A DNA stretch of 64,000 nucleotides from Trichomonas vaginalis G3. Its lineage: Eukaryota > Parabasalia > Trichomonadida > Trichomonadidae. The translations under genes were made by a program, and so were the position numbers. The stretch spans positions 13,215,962 through 13,279,961 of the forward strand of contig NC_067208.1 in the NCBI RefSeq assembly GCF_026262505.1. The letters are read 5' to 3'. The notes under the pieces were generated by a model. That model was not told where the DNA came from and did no database searches. It saw nothing but the letters and a program-made list of their open reading frames with translations. This document shows, one piece after another, positions 10,165 to 20,800 of this stretch. How positions within the stretch are numbered: position 1 is the first letter of the stretch; the number at the start of each line of letters is the position of its first letter.

Positions 10165-10400
10165 AGTAGTATATATGATGGGTTGTGTGACTTTTTTTGT
10201 AAACGAAAGAATTCATACAATATTGAACGATTTTGTATCATTTTTTTTAACATATGAAGTAAAAAAAATGTATGATTCTTACGGTTTTTATTCTTACGTT
10301 TTTGAATAAATCAAGATTTAAAAAATTTTCAAAATTGTAAGACATTTACACTCAGCCCAAACATAATGAAATAAATCATTAAAAAATTGACATTAATTTT
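10165..10400. repeat. P3 left terminal inverted repeat
   Basis: It pairs with 22050-22285 in inverse orientation, with only a handful of differences over about 220 bases. Similarity resumes at about 10527-10577 (CATGTCTTACATTT...TTTTGTATGAAA) against about 21990-22050. The left copy therefore carries about 130 extra bases in between. Confidence 0.9.
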
Positions 10401-10577
10401 AAAATAATTTATTTTTTCATCACTTATAAAAGAAGCTATATATAGATGATGTCAGATATTCCGCGATTAATTAAACATTGTTTAAATCCTGAATGGAATC
10501 AATGGAGTCATAATCAAAGAAATTAAAAATTCATGTCTTACATTTTTTGAATAATTTATTTTTTTATTTTGTATGAA

Positions 10578-11420
10578 ATGAGTGTCACAACTAACAACGT
10601 TAAAAAAATGGGATTCACAAATGAGGAAATAAAGGATATATTAGAGGAGGCGGGTTATGAAGTTGATAAATATTATTTAAGAAATTGTAAAAAATTTGCG
10701 GAGTTTTTAAATGAATTTGATTATGATGGAAAAATGAATAAAGATGATGTTATAAATTTCTTATATCCTACATCTGAAGAAGAAAAACCTAAAGAACCTG
10801 ATGTTTTCCCTGAATATTATGAAGAACGGATTAAAGATAATGAATATGATGAAATTGAAAGACTGGAAAAAATAAGAGATGAAATAGATGAAAAAATTAA
10901 GGAATTAAGAGAAGTTGAAAATGAAGTAGAGGGTTTAATGAATATCCCAGCTTCAGAATCAGAAGTTCAGAAATCTCATGAAGAAAGATATAAAAATTAT
11001 GTCTTAGAATCAACACAAAATTTATTAGATGGTGAAATAGACGAAACACTTTCAGAAGAAGGAACTAAATTTATTCGTAAACATAAGTTACAATTTATTG
11101 ATAATGAAAAATACCCTTGTATATTACTTTCACCACCTTTATATTCCGCAAAATTCAAAAAAGCTCTTAAAAACGTGACATATGCAACTAATACGATTAA
11201 GAAAGAAGATCATGATATTTACACAAATTATTATTTAAATAAATGCACGGGTGTTGATAAAGTTTTTGATTTATTAGATAAAATATCAAAAGAAACCATT
11301 GGAACCTATAAAATTTTGTGTGATTGTGGTTTCATTGTTGAAGATACCAATAATGTTTCATATGAAAGAACAGCACCGAAGGAAGACGAAGTGGAAAGGT
11401 CTATACCACTTCGTTATTAA
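10578..11420 (+). CDS. Unknown 280-residue acidic, helical protein, first gene of P3
   Basis: The first 70 residues read like a helical domain (NNVKKMGFTNEEIKDILEEA). Then come a Pro/Glu linker and a coiled coil (ERLEKIRDEIDEKIKELREV, around residues 92-115). A C-terminal globular part has a CDCGF motif near residue 250. The ATG at 10578 is chosen because TATGAAATGAGTG there mirrors the context of 16850. The gene begins right at the inner edge of the TIR. First-gene position next to the terminus could suit a terminal or replication protein, but nothing proves it. Confidence 0.65.
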   Translation: MSVTTNNVKKMGFTNEEIKDILEEAGYEVDKYYLRNCKKFAEFLNEFDYDGKMNKDDVINFLYPTSEEEKPKEPDVFPEYYEERIKDNEYDEIERLEKIRDEIDEKIKELREVENEVEGLMNIPASESEVQKSHEERYKNYVLESTQNLLDGEIDETLSEEGTKFIRKHKLQFIDNEKYPCILLSPPLYSAKFKKALKNVTYATNTIKKEDHDIYTNYYLNKCTGVDKVFDLLDKISKETIGTYKILCDCGFIVEDTNNVSYERTAPKEDEVERSIPLRY

Positions 11421-11770
11421 GACATAAAAGATATGAAAACGTATAAGCATTATATTTATTCATTTATTCAGAAAAAAATGGAAGCAACCCATAAAACATC
11501 TTCTCATCATTTTATAGCTATTCATACATTCCTTTTCAAAGTTGAAATTAAATAAGACAGGAATTAGATTTAATGTATCAGGTATGCATTCTTGAGTAAA
11601 TTAAAATGTATTCGTCACGTCGCAGATGATAAAATTTATGTGTTCTTAATTCATTTTATGGGCTTTAGCCCTGGACTCTCTGAGTCTCGGACTTTTAAAA
11701 AAATAAACTTTATTTTTATTTTATTTTTTAATTTTTATTCTTACATAATGAATAAAAATGAACAGCTAAA
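11421..11770. other. Intergenic stretch with paired GC hairpins
   Basis: No convincing gene. 11660-11671 (GGGC-TTTA-GCCC) and 11674-11686 (GACTC-TCT-GAGTC) form two adjacent stems in otherwise A/T-rich DNA, the layout seen in the double mini-hairpin family. A/T-rich leader for the polymerase follows. Confidence 0.55.
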
Positions 11771-12481
11771 ATGAATGATAATCAAATAAGAGCCGAAGTA
11801 GAAGGTTATTTAAACGCTTCTATAACATTCCTGATGGTGTTAATCCTAAAACTCGTAGAAGTTATTTAATGAAGCCATAGATGCATATGAAGGATTTGAC
11901 ATTTCATCAGAAAGTGAGAGGTTAGCAAGAATGTTAAACGTTAATATTGATTTTTATTATTGTGACCCTCAACCAGAAGACGTAGACATTAACAAGGTAG
12001 ACTTTCCATTAGTGGAATCAATAATGATAGATCCAGAATTTGAAACAGTAAAATATTTTATTAACACAGAGTCCATGTGGAAAACTTCACGCTGACAGAA
12101 TTACAGACGTTGAAGCACTCACAGGATATAAAGTTTGCCCCTTTTGCAAAGAAGAAGTATATTCTATCCGTGATGATCCAGAAAGGAAAAACCAAAGAAG
12201 ATTTTTAAAACATTGTGAGAAATGTAAAGAAATAATGGAAGATTAATTCAAGACGTTCAATTGCAAAACACACAACAACCATATGCACCACATATCACGA
12301 AACAGAAGATATATCAATGGCTATTAGCACATAATTTGCAGGAATATTATCAACCGACAAGATATTATATTACTTTTGACTTTGAAACATTAGAGACTAA
12401 AGAAGAATTACAACTTTCTGAGTGTGCAACTTTGAACGCTTACTTAAAACCATTCATGGTATCATCAATGGTTAAATTAAA

Positions 12482-12507
12482 GCCGCAAAGCGGCGAGGTC
12501 GTAGACC
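12482..12507 (+). repeat. Double mini-hairpin inside PolB
   Basis: GCCGC-AAA-GCGGC is followed by GA and GGTC-GTA-GACC, then GTGA. Compared with 684-709 both stems have changed on both sides and still pair. It lies in polymerase coding sequence (KPQSGEVVDRD). Confidence 0.8.
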
Positions 12508-13410
12508 GTGATAAAACATATACGAGGAATTTTTGCTTAACTTCGAGTGATTCTTTTATTTCTGATTGGATTGAGTTTTTATTTTCAACCTGTTCATTAG
12601 TTGCTAAATCAAATATTGAACAATATGAAGAATTAATGAAGTCTCATACATTAAATGAAAAACAGAAGGAAGCATTTAAAGAACTTCTAGATGAGGAATT
12701 TAATAAAGTGAATATCATAGGTTTTAATTCAGGAAAGTTTGATTTAAATTTAATTCTTCATGATTTAAACACTGCAAAATGGAAAATAAAATCAATGCTG
12801 GGTTCTTCTTCTCAATTTAAGCAAGTCATAGTAAAGAAAACAAACTGTCCATATGAATTAAGATTTATTGACATCAGAAATTATATAGCGGGTGGAACAT
12901 TAGACCAATTCACTCAAGATTCGGAAACAATAAATCACGTGTTAAATCCTTTTTCCCTTATCAATTCATCACATGGGAGAATTACGAAGATGAATTATAT
13001 AAAAAGGAACCATTCACTCAAGATTCATTTATTCAGCATTAACACAAGAAACAATATCCGATTCAGATTATCAAATATATCTCAATGATGCTAAAAATTT
13101 TGAGAATAGATTAGAATATTTTATTCATTATTGCAATAAAGACGTTGAAATTATGATTGACCCAATTGATAAAATTATCGAAGAAACATTTGTTTATAAA
13201 ATTGACATGCTTCATAATCTTTCTTTATCATCGAATGCTTCAATGATTCGTTACGCTTTAGCATATAAAGACTTTAATCCTAATGAAAAATATCCTGAGG
13301 AAGAGATAGAATCAAGTTTTGAATTAACAAAAAAGTATTGGAAATATAAAATTGATTCATATAAGAAACAAGATGAAAAAGCAGAAAGGGATACTAAAAA
13401 TAATGTTTCA

Positions 13411-13620
13411 ATGGATGACTATCAATACTATCACGATTTAATCCTTTCATCTAAATGCAAAATGTGTGGTAAAGCGTTTACATATGCAAATAAACCAACA
13501 TTGGATAGAATAGATAATGAAAAACCACATACCAAAGAAAATTGTCAGTTAATGTGTTGTTATTGCAATGTCGTAAAATCAAATAAAGATGAAGATGTTC
13601 AACGTTTAAGAATCAATTTA
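13411..13620 (+). other. HNH-type endonuclease module within the PolB locus
   Basis: The module has CKMCGK, then LDRIDNEKPHTKENCQLMC, then CYCNVVKSNKDE. This is the CxxC...DRID...H...N...CxxC pattern of zinc-stabilised HNH/endonuclease VII-like nucleases. It lies between the ExoIII-like segment and motif A, in frame with the surrounding reading. It may be a built-in nuclease domain of this polymerase group or an old mobile HNH insertion. Confidence 0.7.
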
Positions 13621-15303
13621 AGAAATTATGCATTAAAAATAATTTACCAATGACTTTAGATTCAGTTGAAGCTTATCACATTCTCCGTAATGGAATTACT
13701 GGTGGTTTATCAAATGTTCAACATCGTGTTAATCTTAAAGGAATCACGCACATTAATAAACTTTCATATAGTCCAGAAACTAAAACTGTATCAAATGAGG
13801 ACACCACAACATTATGACTCATTTCGTTGGTGTTGATTTTAATTCATTATATCCTTCATCATTTTCATCTAATCCTCATGATTTCATTCAATATACTGAC
13901 CATAAAATGTATATGCCGGGAAGATTGAATGGTGTTATCATTTGATACAGCAACAAAGAAAGCAAAAGCACTGGGAATAATTAAGAAGAAAAATACTTTA
14001 TTCGTGGCGAGAGTAAAGGGTCACATTGATGAAAAATACATTAATGATTACATAAACTTTTTACCGATAATAAGAAACTTAGATATTATCACAGATGAAA
14101 AAACAATTGGTAGTTTTATGTATAATTACATGAAATCAAACAATCTACCAGTTGACCAGAAACAGAGAAAATTAACTCAGTTAGCATCAACACACAACCA
14201 ATATCAACCATTTTCTTCTTATTATCTTTGGTATCTAATAGACAGATTTCATTTTATCATTGATGACATTCAATCAATTTTAACATTTACTAAAAACACT
14301 TGTTTTAATGAATTTGCGAAAGAATTTATGAACGAAAGACAAAAGGCTGAATTAGAAGGAAATAAGGAAAAAGTTTATTTTGCAAGATTTCACTTAATGG
14401 ATCATATGGTTACGATGCAATGAATACACAAATTACACAAAGACTAAAATAATGAATGCACAGAAGGCACGCGTTGCATGTATGTCAAATAAAAACATAA
14501 GAGAAATAGGAAGGATACATATCAAGTGATGCTTAAAGATAGATTTTATAGATGTGATACATGTTTACAAGAGGCATTCTTCACTTTAGATAACGCAAAA
14601 TACTGGTATTTGGTTTTCATTTATGATTTTATGTATAAATGCATGAATGTTAATCGTTTTCATTTCATTGAAGGTGATACTGATTCATCTTATTGGGCAA
14701 TCGCTGGCGACCCAAATCTTCCTAACACTCAAGCATTTCAAGCAATTGTTACGATAAACAATTTTATGATAAAAACATTTTCAAATTCGCACCATTTGAT
14801 TTCTTCTGTTTTGATGAGAAATTTAAACCTAAATTAAAGAATAAAGCTGAAGAAAAAGCACATGAGAAGAAGTTATTGGGTTTAGCAATTGAGAAACAAG
14901 GTGATAACATGGTTGCTTTATGCCTAAGTGTTATACATCATTCAACGGTTCAATTGATGGAAGTGATTTTAAAAAGATTGCACAAAAAATGAAAGGTGTT
15001 AGTTTACGACAAAATAAACAATTAACACCTAAAAATTATTTGGATATAATAAATGATAAATTGATATTTGATGGTCAGAATATTAATTTACAACTTAAAA
15101 ATGGGTCAATGACTCGCTTAACAATTGGTAAGACTGCATTAACAGGAGCACACACTAAGGCTGTATGTTGTGAAAATGGATGTTGTATGCCATTTATTTA
15201 ATAAAATACCACAGAAGAGACAAAAGGAACCGTTAATGATGGTTTTGATACTATGATTCAAAGAGGTGGGCACCCTTAAAACATTGATTTTATTTTTATA
15301 TAA

Positions 15304-16829
15304 ATGGATAACACAGATTTAAAAATTTAATTGCTGATTTAGTACTTAATCAAAAATTTCTTAGTTATTATGAATTAAAATCATATCTCCAAAAATATAA
15401 TAATAATATAACGGGTGATGATATGGAATATTATTATCCATATTATAAAAATGAAATTTTGAAATATCATAATAAAATAATTTCTGAAATTAAAGACAAA
15501 ATTAAAAATAATGAATATTCAAAGGGAAAAACTAAATCACAGCTTAAACAGTTGAAAGATTTCAAAAATAAAGTATTAACAGAAGAAGATATTGATGAAT
15601 TATATAAATTATATAATCCTGAGCCACAAAAACCAAAGGCAAAACCAAAGGAACAAAAACAAAAGGAACAAAACACCCAGGTCCTTCAGACCATAAATGA
15701 AGCACAAGCTTTAATTTATGATTCATTAGTTAAACCATATTCAGCCCGACTTTTAAATGAAGATCAACTTTTGGAATTCATCCTTCAACATAAACTCGAA
15801 GCGGGAAAGTATATCAAACCTTTATATACAGCATATTTAAAACAAATGAATAGAATACATCCAGAATTAATGAAGGAAGGAATGAAATCCAAAATCAAAG
15901 CAGATAAAATTAAACCACTTGCAATACCAAAACCTCCAACGACAGTACCTCCTCCTTCAGTTAATCCTTCATCATTCACTTTATTATATCCATTTCAAAC
16001 ATTAAAGAAGCAAAAAGATTTTAAAAAGGATTTCAAGATATTAAATAAACCAATTGACCCAAAAATTCAACCGTTAAAGGAAAAATTTAGTCGCCCTTCA
16101 TTTGCACCATATCCATATTCATACGAAATCGATCATTTAGAATATTCAAAAGGAAACGTTACTTATTTATTGCCATTAACATTAACACTAGATATTTATA
16201 TTGCATTCCGGTGAAAGGGAAAACAGAACAGGAAACAAGAAGAGCTATTCAATACTTACTAGATCATGAAAGAGTAGATAATATCAGGGGTGATGGTGAT
16301 AAAGGATTTCAGGCAGCTATGACTCATTATTTCCCACAAATTAATTTTCTTTTCATCCTCTCCATATACGTTTCATAATAAAATAGTTGATGCGGTAATG
16401 AGAACTCTTAGAGATGCGTTAGGGGTTAACGGTCAGATATACTGGGATGGAAATCATGACTCCATCATACAGCAGTTAGTATATTATTACAATAATACAT
16501 GGCATAGAACTATAAACATGAAACCAGTGGAAATGAAAAATGATATTTCAAAAGAATGGGAATATATTAGAAAGCAAATGGAAAGGTTGAATGATGTTAA
16601 ACGTGAACAAATTAATTCGGGGCTCATGAATTTTAAACAAGGGGATAAAGTTTTGATTCATCTCGATTATGGAAAAACTGATAAATCAATGACAAAAAGA
16701 AGACGAAGATTTGACACAATAGCTGAATTTGTTAGATATATTAACGGCAATGCATTAGTTGAAGTTGACAATAAATTAATAGAAATTCCGATTTATTTTA
16801 TTACTCCATTATATTTAAATAATATTTAA
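15304..16829 (+). pseudogene. P3 retroviral-type integrase, broken
   Basis: The start follows TTTTTATATAA. The first part is Lys-rich and helical, then a Pro-rich linker (15900-16000). The catalytic core begins near EIDHLEY (about 16125), continues through RGDGDKGFQA (about 16290) and YYNNTWHRTINMKP (about 16485). The C-terminal part has an SH3-like strand GDKVLIHLDYGK (about 16640). This is the c-integrase of Polintons that joins the TIR ends to the target. It is broken about three times. Confidence 0.8.
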
Positions 16830-16849
16830 TTTTTTTTATTTCGTAAGAA

Positions 16850-17113
16850 ATGAGTGACAACGAAGCAGTCAAGAGTCCAGACGATGAATATAAAAAAAAA
16901 CTAAACATAATTAAATCAAAAATATGCTATTACAAAAAGAAGCCACAATGCGGTGGGGTTGAAAACGATAAAGAAATAATCGAAAAATTAGAAACTTACC
17001 GTTCAATCCTTAAACTGAGTGAAGCAAAAATAAAAGAATTTAATAGAATAAATAAATTGATTGGAAGAGATGAATTTAATAAAGATGAATTTTTAAACTC
17101 AATCCAAATTTAA
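16850..17113 (+). CDS. Small helical protein of P3 (87 aa)
   Basis: A Lys-rich helical protein: DDEYKKKLNIIKSKICYYKK, then two further helices. It starts in the context TTTCGTAAGAAATGAGTG, like 10578 and the minus-strand gene ending at 21276. It follows the integrase with a 20-base gap and overlaps the opposite gene at 17110-17274 by four bases. No known domain. Confidence 0.6.
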   Translation: MSDNEAVKSPDDEYKKKLNIIKSKICYYKKKPQCGGVENDKEIIEKLETYRSILKLSEAKIKEFNRINKLIGRDEFNKDEFLNSIQI

Positions 17114-17274
17114 TTTTTATTCCTCTTTGACAACATCTCTCTTTCCATCATTACTGCATAACCACATTTTCTCAGTTTTAGTGGTTTGTTATTTTTAGCA
17201 AGTTCTCGCATCATTTTTATCGTTTCCTCCCTTGTTATGATTCGTGGTAAATTTTGAGCTTGTGGGGTATCCAT
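17110..17274 (-). CDS. Small basic protein of P3 (54 aa)
   Basis: A 54-residue frame beginning MDTPQAQNLPRIITREETIK, helical and basic at the end (MEREMLSKRNKN). The start is preceded by TTTTTATCATAA, the same motif as other Polinton genes here. It is convergent with 16850-17113. No family recognised. Confidence 0.55.
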   Translation of the reverse strand: MDTPQAQNLPRIITREETIKMMRELAKNNKPLKLRKCGYAVMMEREMLSKRNKN

Positions 17275-17434
17275 TTATGATAAAAATAAAAATTTAAATT
17301 ATGCCGTTCTAAAGTTTGTGACAACATGACATTTTGACAACAGTCCCGGAAATGATTTGTCATGACTTCATCGTAATGAGTGTAAATGACCCAAAAATAA
17401 TGTTTACGTTAATGTTTTCAGGTTATTCAATAAT
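17275..17434. other. P3 intergenic block with the shared GACTTCATCGTAATGAG sequence
   Basis: GTCATGACTTCATCGTAATG, then GAGTGTAAATGACCCAAAAA, then TAATGTTTACG. The same intergenic sequence occurs in family-A elements at 33280-33315 and 35400-35450 and, inverted, at 52430-52460, although the genes of the two families are not closely related. Confidence 0.6.
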
Positions 17435-17811
17435 TAATTATTTTTGAATAACTGAAGGTGTCACTACGTCACCATGTGTCACTCGGTTAATTAACTTCTC
17501 TGAAAAAATGAGACAACATGACATTTTGACAACACAGGAGGATTAATGAGGAAGGCACTTATGAATTATTTTTGAATAACTGAAGGTGTCACTACGTCAC
17601 CATGTGTCACTCGGTTAATTAACTTCTCTGAAAAAATGAGACAACATGACATTTTGACAACACAGGAGGATTAATGAGGAAGGCACTTATGAATTATTTT
17701 TGAATAACTGAAGGTGTCACTACGTCACCATGTGTCACTCGGTTATTTAACTTCTCTGAAAAAATGAGACAACATGACATTTTGACAACACAGGAGGATT
17801 AATGCAAAAAT
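17435..17811. repeat. 128-bp tandem repeat, three copies
   Basis: The phase marker ACTGAAGG occurs at 17451, 17579 and 17707, giving a unit of exactly 128 bp. Each unit holds TGTCACTACGTCACCATGTG, TTAATTAAC and GACAACATGACATTTTGACA. One inverted unit-like stretch occurs in P5 at about 52555-52650 beside a family-A gene end. Confidence 0.85.
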
Positions 17812-17827
17812 AAATTCCAATCATACT

Positions 17828-19237
17828 TTATACTGCCTCATTTACAGGTATTTCATCGTCAGTAAATGAATCCTCATTATCGTTTGGTTCAACCTGTTTA
17901 TATAATCCTTTCATTTCTTCTTTCAAAACATAACACCATGTTTGTTTACCATCTATTCTTACCTGTTTCTTATCACATTTATCCTTAATGCTCATTTGGA
18001 AATTCTTGTCTTTCATGTCTGATGGTTTGCAGAATAGAGCATTTTTACATGTCATACCTGCACTCAATTCATCATAATGTGTATTTATCCATTCATCTAA
18101 AGGATTTGTTGATAACTCGATTAAATCTTGTTTGGCTTCAGTCATCGGTATGATTCGTACATTAAATGATGAAAGGTCGTAATTGATAAAATACGTCAGT
18201 AAATTATCATAAAATTCCTTAGTGCATGAATTCATCAAATTCTTGAAGTAATCAAATTGACCCTTAAATTTACCATTAACCCTTAAAACTACATATCTTC
18301 TGTCTCCAACTTCAATTTTGACAGGGTAAACGTTATTAGTTACGAAAATGAAGTTTGCAACGTTCTGTGCTGTTCTTCTAGGTTGATTCTTTTCATTAAT
18401 TCTAATCTCATTATCCGTAATAATTGATTTCAAAGCGTTGAAGTTTGCGAGTCTGTCTTCACCAACATTCTTGAGTTCATTAAGTACAAGAAACATTTTA
18501 TTTTCAACAACTGAGTTGAAATTACCCGTTAGCTCACTTATTTCAGTAATGTTTTTACATGAATAACCGGCGAGGAGTTCAGAAATAATGTCTGTAAATC
18601 TGTTTTTACCTGTTCCCTGAAGTCCTTTCAAAATAATTGCTGTTTCATTCTTGATTCCAGGATGTTGAATCATTGATGCAATCCAGCCGAGAAGGTATTT
18701 ATACACTTCATCGTTATTATCACAAATGGCTTCTTTAATGAAATTCATAAACATCTCAATTTTTGAGTAATCTGGTTTTTCGAGAATGTTGTATTTATAA
18801 CCCTGAAACGTTGAGAAAACATCTGGGGAATCAGATTTAAAGCAAACACCCTTAACGGTTAATGAGGATAATTGATTTAATAGTACATCCCATGCTGTTG
18901 TTGTTTTACCTTCTTCTTTAAATAATTTAATCATTTTGAGTGACTCTTTCATGTTTGATTGAAGAACGAATGATATTTGATTCATTTTGTCGTGGATATT
19001 ATAGTCCTTTTGAATGAAATATTTATTTCCACAATCTACAAAACGGATTACACGTGATAAATCCTCAATTACTTCAGAACTGTTTTTATACTGATGATTT
19101 TCAGCCTTGCGTCTAATATCTGTTATCAAAAACGAGTCATCAAGTTTGATATCAAATGTTATTTTTGGCTTACGTAATAAAGGTAAAACATATTCATCAT
19201 AATATTCCTTTTGATAAAGTTTTAGAATCTTCACCAA
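17828..19237 (-). CDS. P3 SF3 helicase (D5-like)
   Basis: About 469 residues. Walker A GLQGTGK at residues 205-211, Walker B FLVLNEL at 249-255, sensor FIFVTNN at 297-303 and arginine-finger segment DRRYVV at 312-317. A C-terminal basic domain follows. This is the superfamily-3 helicase of the poxvirus D5/phage type that works in DNA replication, usually together with a primase. The upstream frame (19231-19812) overlaps it slightly and probably belongs to the same locus. A relative in P4 lies at 39863-41098. Confidence 0.9.
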   Translation of the reverse strand: MVKILKLYQKEYYDEYVLPLLRKPKITFDIKLDDSFLITDIRRKAENHQYKNSSEVIEDLSRVIRFVDCGNKYFIQKDYNIHDKMNQISFVLQSNMKESLKMIKLFKEEGKTTTAWDVLLNQLSSLTVKGVCFKSDSPDVFSTFQGYKYNILEKPDYSKIEMFMNFIKEAICDNNDEVYKYLLGWIASMIQHPGIKNETAIILKGLQGTGKNRFTDIISELLAGYSCKNITEISELTGNFNSVVENKMFLVLNELKNVGEDRLANFNALKSIITDNEIRINEKNQPRRTAQNVANFIFVTNNVYPVKIEVGDRRYVVLRVNGKFKGQFDYFKNLMNSCTKEFYDNLLTYFINYDLSSFNVRIIPMTEAKQDLIELSTNPLDEWINTHYDELSAGMTCKNALFCKPSDMKDKNFQMSIKDKCDKKQVRIDGKQTWCYVLKEEMKGLYKQVEPNDNEDSFTDDEIPVNEAV

Positions 19238-19812
19238 AACAAATCAAAAGTGACATCAACTTCTTTATTTGCATTCTTGAAAACTTCTGAAGGGTCAATA
19301 TATTTACCACATACTGAGTTATCATATTTTTGAACATTATTATATAACGAATGAACAAACTTTTTAACTTTCCTTTCTGATTTTGGTTTATATGTTGCAA
19401 ATGCGAAAGATTCACGGGCACAATCCATCTGAAGATAACCGGCATCACCTCTTTCGGTTTCTACTTCTAATTGTTTAAAGCTTTGATTTGATGATTTGTA
19501 ACCAACGAATAAACGCATGCATTTAAAAGCGGTATCACATGTGAAAGCTTTATTTGAAACTAGAGTTGCTTTAACTTTGCGTTTAATATATGTGTCACCT
19601 AATTGGTTCACATCATGAGCCGGATTTGTAATTCTTAAATGAGTTTGTTTATCATCAAAATATGGAGCATCAGAGTCATAGCATGAACTTTCAAGTTCTC
19701 TATAATATCTTCTACCGTCATTCTTTGCGAATATTTCATTTATCTTTTCGAATGAATGAAACACATTTCCATTAACCGGTTTAGTGTTTGGCACCAAATA
19801 GTTAGTCGTCAT
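19231..19812 (-). CDS. Upstream part of the P3 helicase locus (primase-like candidate)
   Basis: 193 residues starting MTTNYLVPNTKPVNGNVFHS after TTTAATCATAA. It has scattered conserved-looking Cys and aromatic residues (ESSCYDSDAPYF, CDTAFKCMRLF, CARESFAFATY). D5-type helicases normally carry a primase domain in this place, so a primase role is suggested by position only. I cannot identify catalytic primase residues. Confidence 0.5.
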   Translation of the reverse strand: MTTNYLVPNTKPVNGNVFHSFEKINEIFAKNDGRRYYRELESSCYDSDAPYFDDKQTHLRITNPAHDVNQLGDTYIKRKVKATLVSNKAFTCDTAFKCMRLFVGYKSSNQSFKQLEVETERGDAGYLQMDCARESFAFATYKPKSERKVKKFVHSLYNNVQKYDNSVCGKYIDPSEVFKNANKEVDVTFDLFW

Positions 19813-19881
19813 TTATGATTAAATAAAAAATCAAAATTAAAAGATGAAAATGAATTTTTAATTTTAATGAAATAATCAACT

Positions 19882-20037
19882 ATGGCTGCAGGTATATTTA
19901 AGAAACTGTGGGATAAAGTAAAAAGAGGAGCGAGTAAAGTTTGGGAAACATTGAAGAAGGGAGCAAATTGGATATTTAAGAATAAAGAAGCAATTAGTGA
20001 CATAGCTGAATCAATAACACCAAAAGCTGCCCAATAA
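19882..20037 (+). CDS. Amphipathic peptide of P3 (51 aa), MAAGIFKKLWD type
   Basis: MAAGIFKKLWDKVKRGASKV, then WETLKKGANW: a cationic amphipathic helix with regular Trp and Lys. It shares its first ten residues, apart from I/F, with the opposite-strand gene at 20171-20353, so the two are an inverted paralog pair. Candidate membrane-active virion or host-lysis peptide. Too short for ordinary gene calling. Confidence 0.6.
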   Translation: MAAGIFKKLWDKVKRGASKVWETLKKGANWIFKNKEAISDIAESITPKAAQ

Positions 20038-20170
20038 GAGAATTTAAATAAAGGAGAAAAAGTTTATCAAAGACTACAACCGATACTAAGATAAAAATAA
20101 TATTTATTTATTTTTCCACTATTTACCTCCTATTTTATTAAGTATTCCTTCAGCTATTCCACCAATTGCG

Positions 20171-20353
20171 TTACCGCTTGTGCTCCCATCGCCGGATTAC
20201 CTGCTTTGTACCTAATACTCCACCTATGATAGTTCCTGCCGTTTTCGCTACTGGTGCCAAAAAGTTTGCAACAGGTTTAATAACCTTTTTATAAACCCAA
20301 CCCGCAGCTTTCTTAATTCCATCCCATAATTTTTTAAAGAATCCTGCCGCCAT
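20171..20353 (-). CDS. Amphipathic peptide of P3 (60 aa), twin of 19882-20037
   Basis: MAAGFFKKLWDGIKKAAGWV is followed by a Gly/Ala-rich hydrophobic stretch (PVAKTAGTIIGGVLG). Basic amphipathic helix plus hydrophobic segment, as in membrane-penetrating minor virion proteins. It is read toward its twin at 19882-20037. Function inferred from composition only; the true C-terminus is uncertain. Confidence 0.55.
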   Translation of the reverse strand: MAAGFFKKLWDGIKKAAGWVYKKVIKPVANFLAPVAKTAGTIIGGVLGTKQVIRRWEHKR

Positions 20354-20419
20354 TTCTGATTTAATATTAATTAAAAAATATATTTCATCACTTATATTCT
20401 AATTTTTATTTAATGATAA

Positions 20420-20800
20420 ATGAAACCAATTTTAAAAATAAATGAAACAGAGGAGGAAGAAATAAATGAAAGTGAAAATGTTCAACAAAAAATAAACGTT
20501 GTTAAACCAATTACTGAAATAAAAATTTTTTCATCTGTTGAAGAATTTAATGACTATTATGCTAATAATAAAAAATTATTTGAAGAATTGACAACATGTA
20601 AATTGAATAAAATGTTTAAAGTTGATGGATTCAAAATTTCAAAAATAAAAGGGGTGGTTAGTTTGAAATCTATTCCTCAATCAAGAATCACCTCATTAAT
20701 GAAAATAGATGATTTAACAAAAAGAATAGAAGAGATTGAAGAAAGAATAAATCAAATAATTGATTTCATAAATCATGACTCGTTGAGCCCGGGTCCTTAA
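20420..20800 (+). CDS. Small coiled-coil protein of P3 (126 aa)
   Basis: An acidic N-terminus (NETEEEEINESENVQQ), a middle with FSSVEEFNDYYANNKKLFEE, and a C-terminal coiled coil (KIDDLTKRIEEIEERINQI, about residues 94-112). It starts after TTTAATGATAA. It is convergent with, and touches, 20797-21276. No known domain. Confidence 0.6.
   Translation: MKPILKINETEEEEINESENVQQKINVVKPITEIKIFSSVEEFNDYYANNKKLFEELTTCKLNKMFKVDGFKISKIKGVVSLKSIPQSRITSLMKIDDLTKRIEEIEERINQIIDFINHDSLSPGP

Larger units (their letters stand above)
11771..15279 (+). pseudogene. P3 protein-primed DNA polymerase B with HNH-type insert, broken
   Basis: Parts in order: a possible zinc module near 12130-12240 (CPFC...CEKC); exonuclease motif I FDFETLE (about 12378); ExoII GFNSGKFDLN (about 12720); an ExoIII-like NKD segment (about 13137); an HNH-type module (13411-13620); motif A DFNSLYPSSF (about 13840); motif C EGDTDSS (about 14665). 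This is the arrangement of Polinton PolB, which primes from a protein. The codons are A/T-rich like the rest of P3. It is broken several times. Confidence 0.85.

Noticed and set aside
10118-10309. Open frame across the P3 left border
   Set aside because: It joins host sequence to the TIR; the host frame in another phase continues beyond P3 instead.
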